64,000 bases of DNA from Piper betle (taxonomy: Eukaryota > Streptophyta > Magnoliopsida > Piperales > Piperaceae), in contig JAURVB010012662.1 of the NCBI GenBank assembly GCA_033002965.1, forward strand, positions 1-64,000, given 5' to 3'. Each line of letters opens with the position of its first letter. Positions within the stretch are counted from its first letter, which is position 1. The position numbers were made by a program, and so were the translations under genes. Shown in pieces: positions 24,001-34,831 of this stretch. The notes beneath the pieces are model-generated. The model was not told where the DNA came from. It ran no database searches and saw only the letters and a program-made list of their open reading frames with translations.

Positions 24001-24566
24001 CAAGGCTTACAAAAATTAATGTAAACACAAGGCTTTCAAGTTCTTAATATGCCTTTACTTTTCCATCATAGCACAAGACATTAGGACTACAAAAGAGGGA
24101 TGGAAGTACCAGAAAGTTGCCTCATCCACTGTGCTCGCATAAGCTCCACCGGCAATAGCTAAGCCCAACGTGACACCAGTAAACAACCTACCCTGCAATC
24201 CGAACATAAAAACAAGCACAAACAAAATCCACAATCAAGACATCACAACCTCCCCACTTTCCCAAACAAAAACCTGACACAAAAAAAGTACAAAGCAAGG
24301 TGAAACAAAGCTAAAACAACAAAAAGACACAACCTTTACACCAACAAACAGCCATATATATTTATATATAGAAATAAAGCTACAAACACCAAACCGAAAA
24401 GAAGAATCAAACTCGGGTCCGACAATACCTTCCTAGAAGTGTAGGGAGCCGAAGGAGCCGCCGCAGAAGAGGCAGAACTCGAGCACTGAAAACCGCTGGC
24501 CGGCCCAGCGCCAAGCTTCCTGGCGAGCAACTCTCTCAGGCATTTCCTCGAAAACATTGCGGCCAT
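21089..24566 (-). CDS. PYRD: Dihydroorotate dehydrogenase (quinone), mitochondrial
   Basis: The enzyme oxidises dihydroorotate to orotate in pyrimidine synthesis, as a class 2 enzyme at the inner mitochondrial membrane. I placed 11 exons with GT-AG borders: 24566-24429, 24192-24110, 23572-23249, 23023-22774, 22691-22611, 22479-22372, 22266-22237, 22129-21992, 21902-21865, 21790-21691 and 21163-21089. Together they give 454 residues with frame kept at every junction, close to the Arabidopsis length. An Arg/Ser/Ala-rich leader ([19 protein letters not shown]) and a hydrophobic segment ([16 protein letters not shown]) precede [26 protein letters not shown]. Later come [15 protein letters not shown] (which carries the catalytic Ser of this class), [23 protein letters not shown] and [20 protein letters not shown] (FMN phosphate site). 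Exon 7 is only 30 bases and is tandemly duplicated. A long insert rich in Ser/His/Lys sits in exon 4 (residues around [12 protein letters not shown]). Confidence 0.95.
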
Positions 24567-24613
24567 GAAACCTCCCACAAAGCAGGCGACGGAGGTGAGA
24601 ACAACAGACCAGT

Positions 24614-24619
24614 TGGGCC
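24614..24619 (-). promoter_or_regulatory. Single TGGGCC element upstream of PYRD
   Basis: TGGGCC lies about 50 bases upstream of the PYRD ATG and could be a site II element or simply untranslated leader. A GGAGG-rich purine/pyrimidine tract follows at about 24665-24730. Confidence 0.3.
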
Positions 24620-24739
24620 TGCAGAGGAGGTTGTAAAGGGCGGATCTTTATGCTTTGCAGAGACCGTGGAGAGGAAGGAGGAGGAGGAGGAGGCGGCGGC
24701 GACGAGGTGGGGGAGGAGGGAGGCGAGGTTTAAACATCG

Positions 24740-26977
24740 TCGTCTTGCTCGACCTCGAAACTATGAAACTAAAATATTATATCAAACATATAATTATGTA
24801 AAATTATTTCGTTAAACTTTGTCCCAAAGAAATGTCAATTAACTCTTAACCTCATAAATATGGATTAGTCGGATCGGATTTAAATATAGATTTTCATATT
24901 TATATTATATTTGAAATATATTTAAATCCATCGTTTGATAGATATATAAAGATAATATTTCATAAAATAATATTTTAAAATATTTAAAATAATAATATTA
25001 TTATTATTCTCTATTTTTATACTAGATTTTATATTATTTATATTATTTTATTTAATTAGGTCAGGTACATATGAGATACAAGTTTAAGTAATCCGAATCA
25101 AATACATAAACGATAAATAAAATAGATATAGTTTTTGAATTCGGAACGAATTGAGGTTCGGATATTCAATTTTGGATCAAACATAAATATAATCATATCA
25201 GATTCATATACGATAAGAACTCATCCCCGCCGTTTATATTTGTAGTTACCTATTTATTTATTACTCAGTGGTAACTAGTGTGTTTGATTAAAATAGAATG
25301 AAATTTATATTAGCTATTTTGGAGCTTGAATAAATATTCGACAAGAAATTAATAGCTTGAATATTTTAGCAAACTTGAGTTCATAGAATTTCTAATATTT
25401 AATTATCATCTACTTAATATCTTATTTTATACGTGCATCACTGTTTATTTATGCAATAAAAAAAATAAATAGCCCCTTGTTTGGAAAACAGAGGAGGTAA
25501 CTAATGAATTTCTTGGTTGGACAACTAATAAATTTGAGTTTAATTTAATTGCAATGAGGCCACTATTTACAGGTTGCCAGACCAGCAAATTTAAACTTAC
25601 CACAATTGGATTTAACTTTTAATAGTACCGTGGCAACATTATAAAATCAACATGTTTTACTTAATCACTTAACTCATTCATAACATTTTTTTTAAAGAGA
25701 AAAAAAGTATTCATATTATCTTTTTGATAGAATGCTGCGATTACCATAAGCTACTTGCTTGAGTGTTAATTCTGGCTTGGACGAAGAGAGATTTGGGTGG
25801 GAGAGTGCAATGTATGATCCCAGTCCTACATTGCCCAGTTTTTTATCTGGTTCAGGACAAATGAATCCCAACTCAAAGGTGGGGAAATAAAACCTTACAA
25901 GGAGGATGACAGATCAGTATAAACAAGAGGAACTATTGACGATCTGTTTATATCTAACTCTGTGACTTGGTATTTCTCAAGTTGTCGGTATAGATTTAGT
26001 CACTTAATCTGGTAGACTTAGTCATTAGTAGTTCCAATTAAATTTATTAACATATATATATATATCACTTTAATCGGGTCAAATAATTTTTTTTAAAATT
26101 TTAATCTAAATCGTTTGATTATAAAAACGACTCAAATTTGATAAAAAAATAAAAAACAAAATACCCCCACCACGGCTATTATTTAGTAAATAGTTAATAA
26201 TAATATTTATTTATAATTATATATATATATTAAATAAATAATTGATATGATATATATTATTATATTATTTTATCAAATCAAATCGAGTTGAACACTGCCT
26301 TGCCAAACTCGACTCGTAAGATTTGAGTTCGAGTCGAACTCGAGCTCATGTATTTAAATGTCGAGTTTCGAATCGAGTCAAGACGAACAAAACACTAAAT
26401 ACTCACGAATTGACTCACTCACCCTGATAAACACAACTATTCATGTTATTCTTGGCGGGAAATGTTTGGCCACACCCCCTGTCACAGCCCATAGACACGT
26501 CCAGGTAATTTTAGGCTTTTCACGGGTCCAACCTCAAATTACCAGACTGCTGTGTAAAGAGGCACAAGATGTGGGTGTGGCTAAAAATTTCTCACCTTCC
26601 AAAATCTGGTGTTAACAATTTTGTGTCTTGTGTAATAATCATATATGCCTTCACATCCACACCTCCAGAATGAATCATGCAACTGCTTATTTCCATACTC
26701 TCATTGGGCATAAAAACCTGAATGAATCTTTTCTTTTCGCCCCCATTATTCTTTTATTCTGCGGCAGGAGATAAAAGCAACTTGACAGTGCAACAAGCAG
26801 ACAAAAGTATAAAAAAAAGCAGCTACAATGAAAGGACTTGAACAGCCACTCAAAGCAAATGCTAGAAGTTAAAAAGATTTGAGTCATGGAACCAAAAAAT
26901 TCCTCACTACCTAATGGTAATTTCATCTTCCCCAAGTAAAAAAAACAGAACTCTTATCATTTTAACTAGTAAGCATC
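24740..26977. other. AT-rich intergenic DNA with degenerate dispersed repeats
   Basis: No gene is seen. The part at about 24860-25230 is rich in GGATTTAAATAT and CGGATATTC phrases of the kind also present near 42230-42480, suggesting an old dispersed repeat. At about 26275-26400 a run of CTCGACTCG and GAGTTCGAGTCGAACTCGAG motifs resembles an old repeat end. A TA run lies at about 26052-26065. Confidence 0.5.
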
Positions 26978-29320
26978 TCAGGAGGTTGAAGAAACTTGCC
27001 GCAATTTTGCCTGCAAGACCATTCCAGCTTCATCTGCTACTGCTTTCTTCTTGGAAGTGACCTGCATTATAAACTCCTTACAAGGGTCATCAAAATGCGG
27101 CAAGAATCTATTGCATGCAAGCGCATGAATACAATTTGTTATACCAAAAAAGGTCTGGTAATTTGATAATAGTCTAAGATTTGTTTTTTCACTTAGACCT
27201 TGTTATATCCTCAAAAGAGACAGTGGGGCACTCTGGGATATGGTTTCGTTATATGCACTTATCAGACATGATTTGCAGTTGCCATCTTTTTTTGGCAAGC
27301 ATGCTTTTCAAATGTCAGTTCCACTAAAGCTGTCAGGTTAAAATGTTATGTTAAATTACCAGTTCTCCCCAGTAGAAAGATATGTGTTTTATTAGTGAGG
27401 CAATATGATGAACCTCCGTAGCCAAGATGATCAACTTAAGAAAAGCTAACAACCATTATCATTAACAAGTGCCTGAAATGTCGGTATCCAGGGACAAGTC
27501 CTACAGTGGTTGTTGTGATTTTACTTTGCAGATAATCTTACTCGCTGATCATCTTACAACTAAATCATAAAACTATGTCTCAATTTAGTAACCACAAAAA
27601 TCTCTTTGGTCTAAGGCTTTGCATATCAGCATGTTGACAACTATGTATCATTGAGGCATGCAATATCTCAGATGGAAATTATGGTTAGCTCCATATTTTA
27701 TACTGTGAATGGACATTTAATCAAATACATCCTAGCAGGCAATATTTTATGTACAGTTGGATGCTACAGAACATTCTAAAAAGGTTCATTGCAGACTAGA
27801 AGAGCTAAATCCGTTATAGGTTGGTCTAACTATCACAACCATGCCATGAGCATTGACCCATGTAACATTGTAAAATAAAGGATAGCAAGGTAAATATGTG
27901 CAAAGAATATAACCCTTACCTCCACCAATTCATCGTAATTGGATTTTAACAGGTTCAACTTTCGATCACAGTAATCTTTACCTTCTGCCATCGTTTTCTG
28001 AGTTTACAAAAAAAACAAAAAAACAAAAAAAAAACTTAATTATAACCAGTCTCAAACCAAGGAAATGGGATCGAATGAAGGCAATACAGTGGCAGATAGA
28101 TTTCAAACTTTAAAATATAAAATTAAGTTTCAACATTCAAGTCCTTTTAGAAGCTGTAACTGTTCATTTAAATCACCACAAAGGGCTAGTCAACTAAGTT
28201 CATCTGCAAAGAGTAACTTCTATATACGAATGGAAATGAAGTGAATTATGAGGATGAATTTGGTCCAACTATTGCCAACTAATCTACAAATGCTTTATCA
28301 AGTTATAACTCTGTATATGAATCCACACATTAAGTTCACCAGCAAAAGCTATCACTTGTATCTGAAAGCAAGAAAACATTTTTTTCCAGCAGAATGAACA
28401 GACATGATTGCTGGAAGTTTTTGATACCTAACAGAGAAAAGTGAAATCAACAACTTACTCAAAGTGACAAGATAAGTCAAGCAATCCCATTTCATTGGAA
28501 AGCAAAACCAATAACCTCATTAGGCATAATCATCAATCACAATTCTGCAATAATCCCATCATGTTTAAATGCAAAACCAATCACCCCAATGAAGTATAAT
28601 CATCAATCACAATTCTGCTACAAAATTACACATTAGTTTCATCCAGGAAAGAAAAAAGGTTCTTTTTATATTTTCCCAAAAAAAATGGACTAACATAAAG
28701 TTTTCTAATCCCAACAGAGAGAGAACTGATAGAATTAATATACTGTAAATTGAAACTATAAACCAAGCAATTCAAAAGTAAACACCTGTAATGTACAGCA
28801 AGAAATTCATTTTCCTTTTTCTAACAAAAACGGCCCAACATAAATTTTTATGATCCCCGACAGAGATAAAAAGTGATAATAAAACCAGCATCAAGACTAA
28901 GCTCAAAGCCACCAACCTCGATGAAGTAGCCAGTGCCGACATCAACGAGGACCTTATCAGCGTCATCAAGCGCTCCGGGGACGTAGAGCGACGCCGTGAG
29001 CGGGACCAGCATCTTCTTCCCTACTCCCCCAACACCCAACAAACACACCACCATCAAAGACTCAATCTTTCACATAGAAAGAAGCAATCAAACAGTAAAA
29101 AAATAGCGAGGGAGAGAGAGCGACCATGGGGGCGGAGGGAGAGGTCATGAAGGGATGAGGAGGCGAGCTCAAGGCGGGTGGCGGCGGCGCGGAGCTTGAG
29201 CAGGCTGTCCTGCAAGAGGTTGACCTCGAGGTCGGATTGCTCCTTGAGGGACTTGAGCTGGTCGATGCTCAACTTCTCCATCTCTCCCACCATCGTTGAC
29301 GTCGTCGTCGCCGCCGCCAT
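26978..29320 (-). CDS. PFD5: Prefoldin subunit 5 (alpha-class)
   Basis: Prefoldin is the cytosolic hexameric chaperone that hands unfolded actin and tubulin to CCT; subunit 5 is one of its two alpha-type chains. Four exons are joined by GT-AG introns: 29320-29125, 29020-28917, 27997-27920 and 27061-26978. They encode 153 residues with frame kept. The N-terminal coiled coil contains [20 protein letters not shown]. The beta-hairpin core reads [16 protein letters not shown] across the first junction, then [19 protein letters not shown]. The C-terminal coiled coil contains [13 protein letters not shown]. Start at 29320 is the first ATG of the frame. The second intron is about 0.9 kb. Confidence 0.95.
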
Positions 29321-29427
29321 GGCCCCGTCGCTCTTCTTCCCTGCTTCATTTAATGTCTGCTAAAACCGAGATTCCTGAATTTTACATTTATTACTATAAA
29401 TCAATTTTAGGCTGCAAAGTATAAAAG

Positions 29428-29499
29428 GCCCCTATAGCTCAGTGGTAGAGCGTCAGTCTTGTAAACTGAAGGTCTGTAGTTCGATCCTGCATGGGGGCA
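29428..29499 (+). tRNA. tRNA-Thr (TGT)
   Basis: A 72-base cloverleaf fits. The acceptor stem GCCCCTA (29428-29434) pairs with TGGGGGC (29492-29498) with one G-T pair, and the discriminator is A. The D arm is AGCTCAGTGGTAGAGC, the anticodon stem TCAGT/ACTGA holds anticodon TGT (29460-29462), and the T arm is GTAGTTCGATCCTGC. A TTTT terminator follows directly. It has no intron. Confidence 0.95.
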
Positions 29500-29870
29500 T
29501 TTTATTATTTCAAATAATATTATTATAAATTAATATAAATTTTGTATTATCTTTTTTTAATATGAATTTTGTATCATCTTTTTTATCTCTTGAAAGTGCG
29601 AAGTCCGTGGTTCAATCCCAATGGATATATCATCTGTCATCTATTCTCGTATATACAAATATAGATTGCATATCAACTATGTATTTTTTCAATTTAAATT
29701 TCCATATAAATTTTGTTTCATCTATTTTTGTTTTCCTATGGCTTGCAAGTTTGTGAGATTTCTAATTCAATCCCACGTTGGATTGATCTTCTATATGTAT
29801 TTATACCGATAGATAAATGTGCATCTACTAATTAGTATTATGCCAATTTAAATTTCTCTTATTGGAAGTT
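29500..29870. repeat. Degenerate tandem units with a tRNA B-box-like phrase after tRNA-Thr
   Basis: After the tRNA, the order 'GTTCAATCCCA-like phrase, then AT-rich tail ending aatttNNatataaattttgt(a/t)tcatctttt' recurs: at 29460-29580 (the tRNA T arm itself), at 29595-29735 (GGTTCAATCCCA at about 29610) and at 29740-29865 (ATTCAATCCCA at about 29765). A fourth, closely matching copy of the last unit lies at about 32615-32775. They may descend from 3' parts of the tRNA gene. Confidence 0.5.
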
Positions 29871-29903
<33 letters not shown>

Positions 29904-30045
29904 AAACTGCTCCTATGCACTGCCCCACCCGGGTTCCCCCCCTCCCTCCGGTTTTGCTGCTCTCCCCCACTGCCCCCGCCAGCCGTCACAGCCACCGCCC
30001 CCGCCCCCGCATTCCTCCCCCCCGGCTTCATACAGTGCATGCCCC

Positions 30046-30300
30046 ACCCATCTTTGGCTCATCAACTCCCCGTCCAACCCCGACGCCGTTCTCTGCTTTC
30101 TCCAGTCCCGAGGCCTCACTAGTGGGGACGCCGCCGCCCTCGTCACCCGCAAGCCCCTCCTCCTCGCCACCGACGTCGGTGCCAACCTCTCCCCAAACTC
30201 GACCTCCTAGAGGCCCTCGGCTGCACCTCACGGGACGCCGCCAACCTCCTTGCCACCACAAAGCTCTTGCATCTCAGGATCGACGCGGGTTTGAGGTTCA
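30046..30300 (+). pseudogene. Captured mTERF-family fragment, copy 1
   Basis: One frame encodes NSPSNPDAVLCFLQSRGL, then DAAALVTRKPLLLATDVGANLSP, and after a one-base shift LDLLEALGCTSRDAANLL. This is the pattern of an mTERF repeat (organellar transcription/RNA factors). The shift falls in a run of four C (about 30188-30192) where copy 2 has five. No start, stop or further mTERF repeats are present, so it is a fragment. Confidence 0.7.
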
Positions 30301-30768
30301 TTTTTTGTGTTCCTTACTATCGATTTCGTAGTTTTATATCCTCTCTTTTTTTGTTTTGTTTTAGGGAGGATTTTTTTCATCTTGTTTGCGGCGAGGGGGG
30401 GTGGGGGTTGTGGGTGTTTCGGTGAGTGGGTTGGGGTAATGTTTGGATTTTGATCGATGTGGATTAGCATGTGAGAAAGTTGTCAACCACCTGTCTAATG
30501 TAAAATAAGTAGAAGCTCAAATAAAAGGTATATTGAGCAAACCTCCGTCCCTATTTTAAAAAGGAAGGAAGGATTAGCAAGCATCCGATTACGAAGCATG
30601 GAGCAGCCCCTGATTGCAATTCCCAAAGGCCTAGATGAAGCCTACAAATAAACAAAATTACAAAACAACATTCATCAAATAGTCAACCAACAATTAATAT
30701 TCAGTATGGAAATGCAGCAATTATGAAACTACAAAACTAACAAATCGTTCAGGAGATAGAAGTTTTAC

Positions 30769-30960
30769 CAGCAAATCCAGGTACCTAAGCAAAAGAACCT
30801 TGCAAATGCCTATGCTTTTTGCTGCTTCTAACATGTCAGATGGAAGGCTAACTCCTCGGGCATGTGCCTCCTTCATCACTTCCTCAAATTTTAACAAGGG
30901 TCCAAATTCCTTTTCCTCCTGATCATCACCATCCTGATGGCTACCCCTATTGCCATCACC
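30769..30960 (-). pseudogene. Captured RETICULATA-related (DUF3411) exon fragment
   Basis: The minus strand encodes a Gly/Asp/Glu-rich stretch, then EFGPLLKFEEVMKEAHARGV, SLPSDMLEAAKSIGI and KVLLLRYLDL. This is the conserved start of the DUF3411 domain of chloroplast RETICULATA-related proteins. The exon ends at 30769 with a GTAAAA donor. It occurs once, in the spacer between the inverted mTERF copies, so it comes from a second source gene. Confidence 0.75.
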
Positions 30961-31179
30961 ACTTCCTCCACGACAACAACCACCCCTGATACACAACAAC
31001 CCACATCGATCAAAATCCAAACATTACCACAACCCACTCACCGAAACACCCACAACCCCCCCCCCTTGCCGCAAACAAGATGAAAAAAATCCTTCCCAAA
31101 ACAAAACGAAAAAAACAGAGGAAATAAAACTGCGAAATCGATAGCAAGGAACACAAAAAAACGAACCTCAAACCCCTGT

Positions 31180-31420
31180 CGATCCTGAGATGCAAGAGCT
31201 TTGCAGTGGCAAGGAGGTTGGTGGCATCCCACAGGGTATAGCCGAGGGCCTCCAGGAGGTCGAGTTTGGGGGAGAGGTTGGCGCCGACGTCAGTGGCGAG
31301 GAGGAGGGGCTTGCGGGCAATGAGGGAGGCGACGTCCCTACCGGCGAGGCCCCAGGACCTGAGAAAGTGGAGAATGGCGTCGGGGTTGGATGGGGAGTTG
31401 ATGAGTGCGGCCAAAGATGG
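31180..31420 (-). pseudogene. Captured mTERF-family fragment, copy 2 (inverted)
   Basis: The minus strand keeps one open frame: NSPSNPDAILHFLRSWGLAG, DVASLIARKPLLLATDVG, then LSPKLDLLEALGYT and DATNLLATAKLL. It is the same piece as copy 1 with scattered substitutions, and its frame is uninterrupted. The surrounding sequence (intron-like tail on one side, Pro-rich leader on the other) also matches copy 1. Confidence 0.75.
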
Positions 31421-31673
31421 GTGGGGCATGCATCGTATAAAGCCCGGGGGGGGGAGGCGGGGCGCGCCAGATGAGGGTGGGGGCGACAGCTGGTGGGGGC
31501 AGTGGGGGAGCAGCAAAACTGGAGGGGGGGGGAGTAGATACCAGCGGGGGGATGGAAACCGGAGGGGCGAGGTGGGGAACGGGGGAAAATGGGGGTGGGG
31601 TGGCGGCTGTTGGATTGAAATCCAACGGTCCCAACCCAATGCGCTGCCAAACATGACAGCACACATGAGCAAG

Positions 31674-31730
<57 letters not shown>

Positions 31731-31731
31731 A
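31674..31731. repeat. Compound (TA)n(GA)n microsatellite
   Basis: A long TA run is followed directly by a GA run. It sits at the junction between two foldback elements. A matching (TA)(GA) compound lies at 29872-29903. Confidence 0.95.
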
Positions 31732-32552
31732 ATTTTATGGTGGGCTGCCCTTTTTGATAAGCCCCCAGACCCGTCCAAGACCCGCCCGACCGTCCGTCTG
31801 CCCGCCGCCCGCTGCCTGCTCGCGCCCGTCGGCCCGTCGACCGCCGCCCGCTCGCGCCCGTCCGCCCGTCGACCACCCTCGCCCCCCCTGCCGGCGCCCC
31901 CGGCCGCGGCCCCCGAGCCGTCGCCCCCGCCTGCCGCTGCCCGCCACCCTCCCCAAGCGCCGCTCCCTCCCCATCCCGCCGCCTCCCTCCCGGCCCCGCC
32001 GGCGCCCTCCCCCGCCAGCGCCAGGGCCCGCCGCCGCGCTCCCCACCCGGTTCCCCCTCGGCCCCGGCCTTCCACCCCCCCCCCAGCGCGGGGCGGCGGC
32101 TGGGGGGGGTTGGAAGGCCGGGGCCGAGGGGAACCGGGGTGGGAGCGCGGCGGCGGGCCCTGGCGCTGGCAGGGGAGGGTGGCGGGCAGCGGCAGGCGGG
32201 GCGACGGCTCGGGGGCTGCTGGCGCGGCGGCGAGTGAGGGGGCCACGGCGGCGGGGGCGACTCGGGGACGCTGCGCGGCGGCGGGGCAAGGGTGATCGAC
32301 GGGCGGGGCAAGGGGCGGCGGCCAGGGGGCGTCGACAGGGGGGGCGAGGGTGGTCGACGGGCGGCGGGCGGCGGGCGGCAGGCGGATGGGCGCGAGCGGG
32401 CGGACGGGCGGATAGACGGTCGGACGGGTCTTCGATGGGTTTTGGGCGGGTCTGGGGGCCTATCAAATCTGGGCCGCTGGATTTCAATCCAGCGGCCCAG
32501 ATTTGGGGCCGCATGGTGGGCTGCCAAAAGAGGGCAGCCCACCATAGCAGCC

Positions 32553-32560
<8 letters not shown>
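31732..32560. mobile_element. GC-rich foldback element with about 350-base arms
   Basis: The left part (atggtgggctgccc..., then cccccagacccgtcc) is mirrored by the right part (gggcgggtctgggggcc, then gggcagcccaccat). The two pair through a symmetry centre near 32095 (ccccccagcgcgg/ggcggctgggggg). The right end has an additional block with GGGCCGCTGGAT/ATCCAGCGGCCC (about 32468-32492), equivalent to the subterminal palindrome of the other elements, and a palindrome of TGGTGGGCTGCC. TA runs flank it. Long Pro/Ala/Arg/Gly-rich frames on both strands are composition artefacts. Confidence 0.75.

Positions 32561-32583
<23 letters not shown>
32561..32583. repeat. TA microsatellite
   Basis: An AT run directly follows CTCTATAT at the right border of the GC-rich foldback element. 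Confidence 0.9.
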
Positions 32584-32589
<6 letters not shown>

Positions 32590-32599
32590 GGTTTCATAT

Positions 32600-32775
32600 A
32601 CATAAAAGACAGTTTTATATAAATTTTGTTTCATATATCTTTTTTTCCTATGACTTGCAAGTTTGTAAGATTTCTAATTCAATCCGACGTTGGATAGATC
32701 TTCTATTTGTATTTATACCCATAGATAAATGTGCATCTACTAATTGGTATTATGCCAATTTTAAATTTCGATATA
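32600..32775. repeat. Direct repeat of 29700-29865
   Basis: The block with gacttgcaagtttgtaagatttctaattcaatcc and the following gatagataaatgtgcatctactaatt is nearly the same as 29737-29858. The two copies flank the whole 2.7 kb nest of foldback elements in direct orientation. Confidence 0.8.
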
Positions 32776-32854
32776 AAATTCTCATATATATATAAAAGTT
32801 TTTCGCAGCCAGGGTCATGGCCCCAACTTTCATTTCAGCCGTCCAATTACAATG

Positions 32855-33115
32855 ACGACCCAGATCTAATCCTCGATCAATAACGTCGGCGACTGCCGGT
32901 GGCCATTTCTAGTCGCCCCTCCCCACCCCCTCTCCCGCCTGGCCTGTTGCGGACGCCCCCCTCCTCCAACTTCATCGCGGTTGCCCCCTCCATTGCCCCA
33001 CTAGCCGCGAATGCCCCCCCCTCCCCCAACACCGCCGCGACCGGACATCGGGGGGGGGGGGGCGCACTAGAAATGGCCGCCGTCGTCATTGCCCGAGGAT
33101 TAAATTTTAGTCGTC
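32855..33115. repeat. Small GC-centred inverted repeat
   Basis: The sequence around tggccatttctagt (about 32902) and cctcgatcaataacgtcggcg (about 32870) is mirrored by actagaaatggcc (about 33066) and cgtcgtcattgcccgagg (about 33080). The loop is C-rich then G-rich and ends in a long G run (about 33050-33062). It is probably another small foldback element. No gene is seen. Confidence 0.65.
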
Positions 33116-33135
33116 TTTATAATCAGACAGCCTAG

Positions 33136-34320
33136 ATAAAAATTAAAGATATAAAATTTTTCTTACCCCTAATGCACCTAAGCGACTCTCATATATACAT
33201 AGGATATGTATATATAATGAATAATATGTGCGGGACACATATAATTTTTAAAAAAAATTTACATGAATAATGTTTAAAATTAAATAATAATTAATTAATT
33301 ATAAATGGAATCTAAATTATTAATTTAGTATGATTATATTAAACGTTGACATATATTTATCAATTTTGTATATTTTATCTTATGATGTAGTCGTGTTTAT
33401 CAAATGACATGCTTATTAAATGTTTTTACTATCATGTTTATAAAAACTTTTTAATTTTGTATAATTGTCGTATGAATAATATGTTTACAAATTGTTTGTA
33501 GATAATTATAGAGAAGAGTAGAAAATGATCAATATAGTTAGATAAAGTGAGTTAGTAATTATTATTACACAGATAAATACAAACGCCAGAATCACACAAT
33601 TTCCTCTTATGAGAAGAGATTCAGATGGCACCATAGTCAAGGGAGAAAAAACAAATAAAAATTAATTGTAAATAAAATTGTAAAAATCTCAAGAGTTGTG
33701 ATTTTCTTTTATCCTTTTTTTTGTTCTTATAAGTGGCTATCACAACAAAATCTCCTCGAGGCACAGGAGGTTTCAGTATTTTAGTTTCTCATCATCTCTG
33801 CACTCAAAAAACATATATGCTTGGCTCAAAAAAGAAGAAGAGAGAAACATTTTTTTTTCAAAGCTAAGGGTGAGAAAACATGCATGCATGAAATTAAATA
33901 AAAAAACCAAGTAAATTAAGTTATTTTTGTATAAAAGTTTGAAGCATTTTATATATTCACCTTTCATTAATTATAATTTCCCACCAAAATAACTTAGAAA
34001 TTAGTTCCCTTATCATCTTGGATTAAGCTATAGAGACACATATTAACAACTTATTATTTTTCAAAAAACCGATTTGATGTAAATGGGTTTTGTTTGTACC
34101 CTCACCATAAATCGTTGACTTTGACAAAATAATTATTCAACCTTCAAAGCGCTGTAATCAGCGTTCGTCTAAGTCTGCTGTTCATTCCGAACGCCGCAGT
34201 CACCTCCCCACGAGCACTATTGTTTTGCAAGCCCAGTTCCTGGATCAGCTTCGTCTCCATTGGTAGGCTAGCTGATCAATCAAGACAAGAACAAATCAAC
34301 AACAAAACATCCTCATCTGT
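33136..34320. other. AT-rich intergenic DNA upstream of lectin gene 1
   Basis: No gene is seen. The last 200 bases before the TATA box carry a block (aggctagct then gacaagaacaa) shared with the region upstream of the second lectin gene. Confidence 0.5.
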
Positions 34321-34321
34321 C

Positions 34322-34329
34322 TATATAAA
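34322..34329 (+). promoter_or_regulatory. TATA box of lectin gene 1
   Basis: TATATAAA lies 110 bases upstream of the ATG. A matching TATA box and flanking sequence (AAACCCATTTCA, TCATCAA) occur before lectin gene 2. Confidence 0.75.
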
Positions 34330-34438
34330 CAATACCCAAAAACCCATTTCATCTCATCAAGCGAATACCAAGCACATTTGAAATATAAGCAAGGCAATTC
34401 ATCAACCAAGCTAGCTGAAACAGAGGCAACACCCATCA

Positions 34439-34831
34439 ATGGCAGCAAGAGGAGCAATGCTGGTGATGGCGTTGTTGAGCTTGATGGCAGTGAAATCCAT
34501 GGGGGAGGACATGATGTTTAGTGGGGAGAGCCTCAACAGCAACGAGTACCTTGAGAATGGTCGCTATAGGTTTATCATGCAAGGGGACTGCAACCTTGTC
34601 TTGTACAACCAGAACTCGCCTCTTTGGAACTCGGCCACCAATGGCCGGGCTACCAATTGCCGGGCAACTCTTCGAGACGACGGCAACCTCGTCATCCTCT
34701 CCGGTGCCGACACCATATGGACCAGCAACACCGCCCGTGGAAGCAACAACTACCGACTCATCGTCCAGGGTGATGGCAATGTTGTCATCTATGGTGCTGC
34801 TCTTTGGGCCACCAACACCGTTCAGAGCTAG
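34439..34831 (+). CDS. GNA-type mannose-binding lectin, copy 1
   Basis: A 130-residue single-exon protein with a B-lectin (GNA) fold, a secreted or vacuolar mannose-binding protein typical of monocots. Residues 1-22 are a signal peptide; the mature chain probably starts near EDMMF. Three carbohydrate-site motifs of the form QxDxNxVxY occur. Site 1 is QGDCNLVLY (48-56, intact key residues). Site 2 is RDDGNLVIL (79-87), with Q replaced by R and Y by L, so it is probably impaired. Site 3 is QGDGNVVIY (110-118, intact). Cys51 and Cys74 can form the conserved disulphide. The chain ends soon after site 3, without a C-terminal propeptide. It is the tandem paralogue of the gene at 36981. Confidence 0.92.
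   Translation: MAARGAMLVMALLSLMAVKSMGEDMMFSGESLNSNEYLENGRYRFIMQGDCNLVLYNQNSPLWNSATNGRATNCRATLRDDGNLVILSGADTIWTSNTARGSNNYRLIVQGDGNVVIYGAALWATNTVQS

Larger units (their letters stand above)
29871..31712. mobile_element. Foldback element with inverted mTERF fragments and a RETICULATA-related fragment
   Basis: The segment 29930-30470 (+) reappears on the opposite strand at about 31610-31015, forming arms of roughly 550 bases around a 540-base spacer. Both arms carry the same mTERF-type coding piece followed by the same intron-like DNA. The spacer carries a second, unrelated gene fragment (30769-30960). TA and GA runs bound it (29872-29903; 31674-31731). The right end has the motif TTGGATTNNAATCCAAC (about 31611-31627), the same subterminal palindrome as in the elements at 1423-6104. 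There is no transposase frame. Confidence 0.75.

Noticed and set aside
31338..32634. Overlapping frames of 276-302 codons
   Set aside because: All are Pro/Ala/Arg/Gly-rich and run through microsatellites (Tyr-Ile runs) and foldback arms on both strands; composition artefacts.
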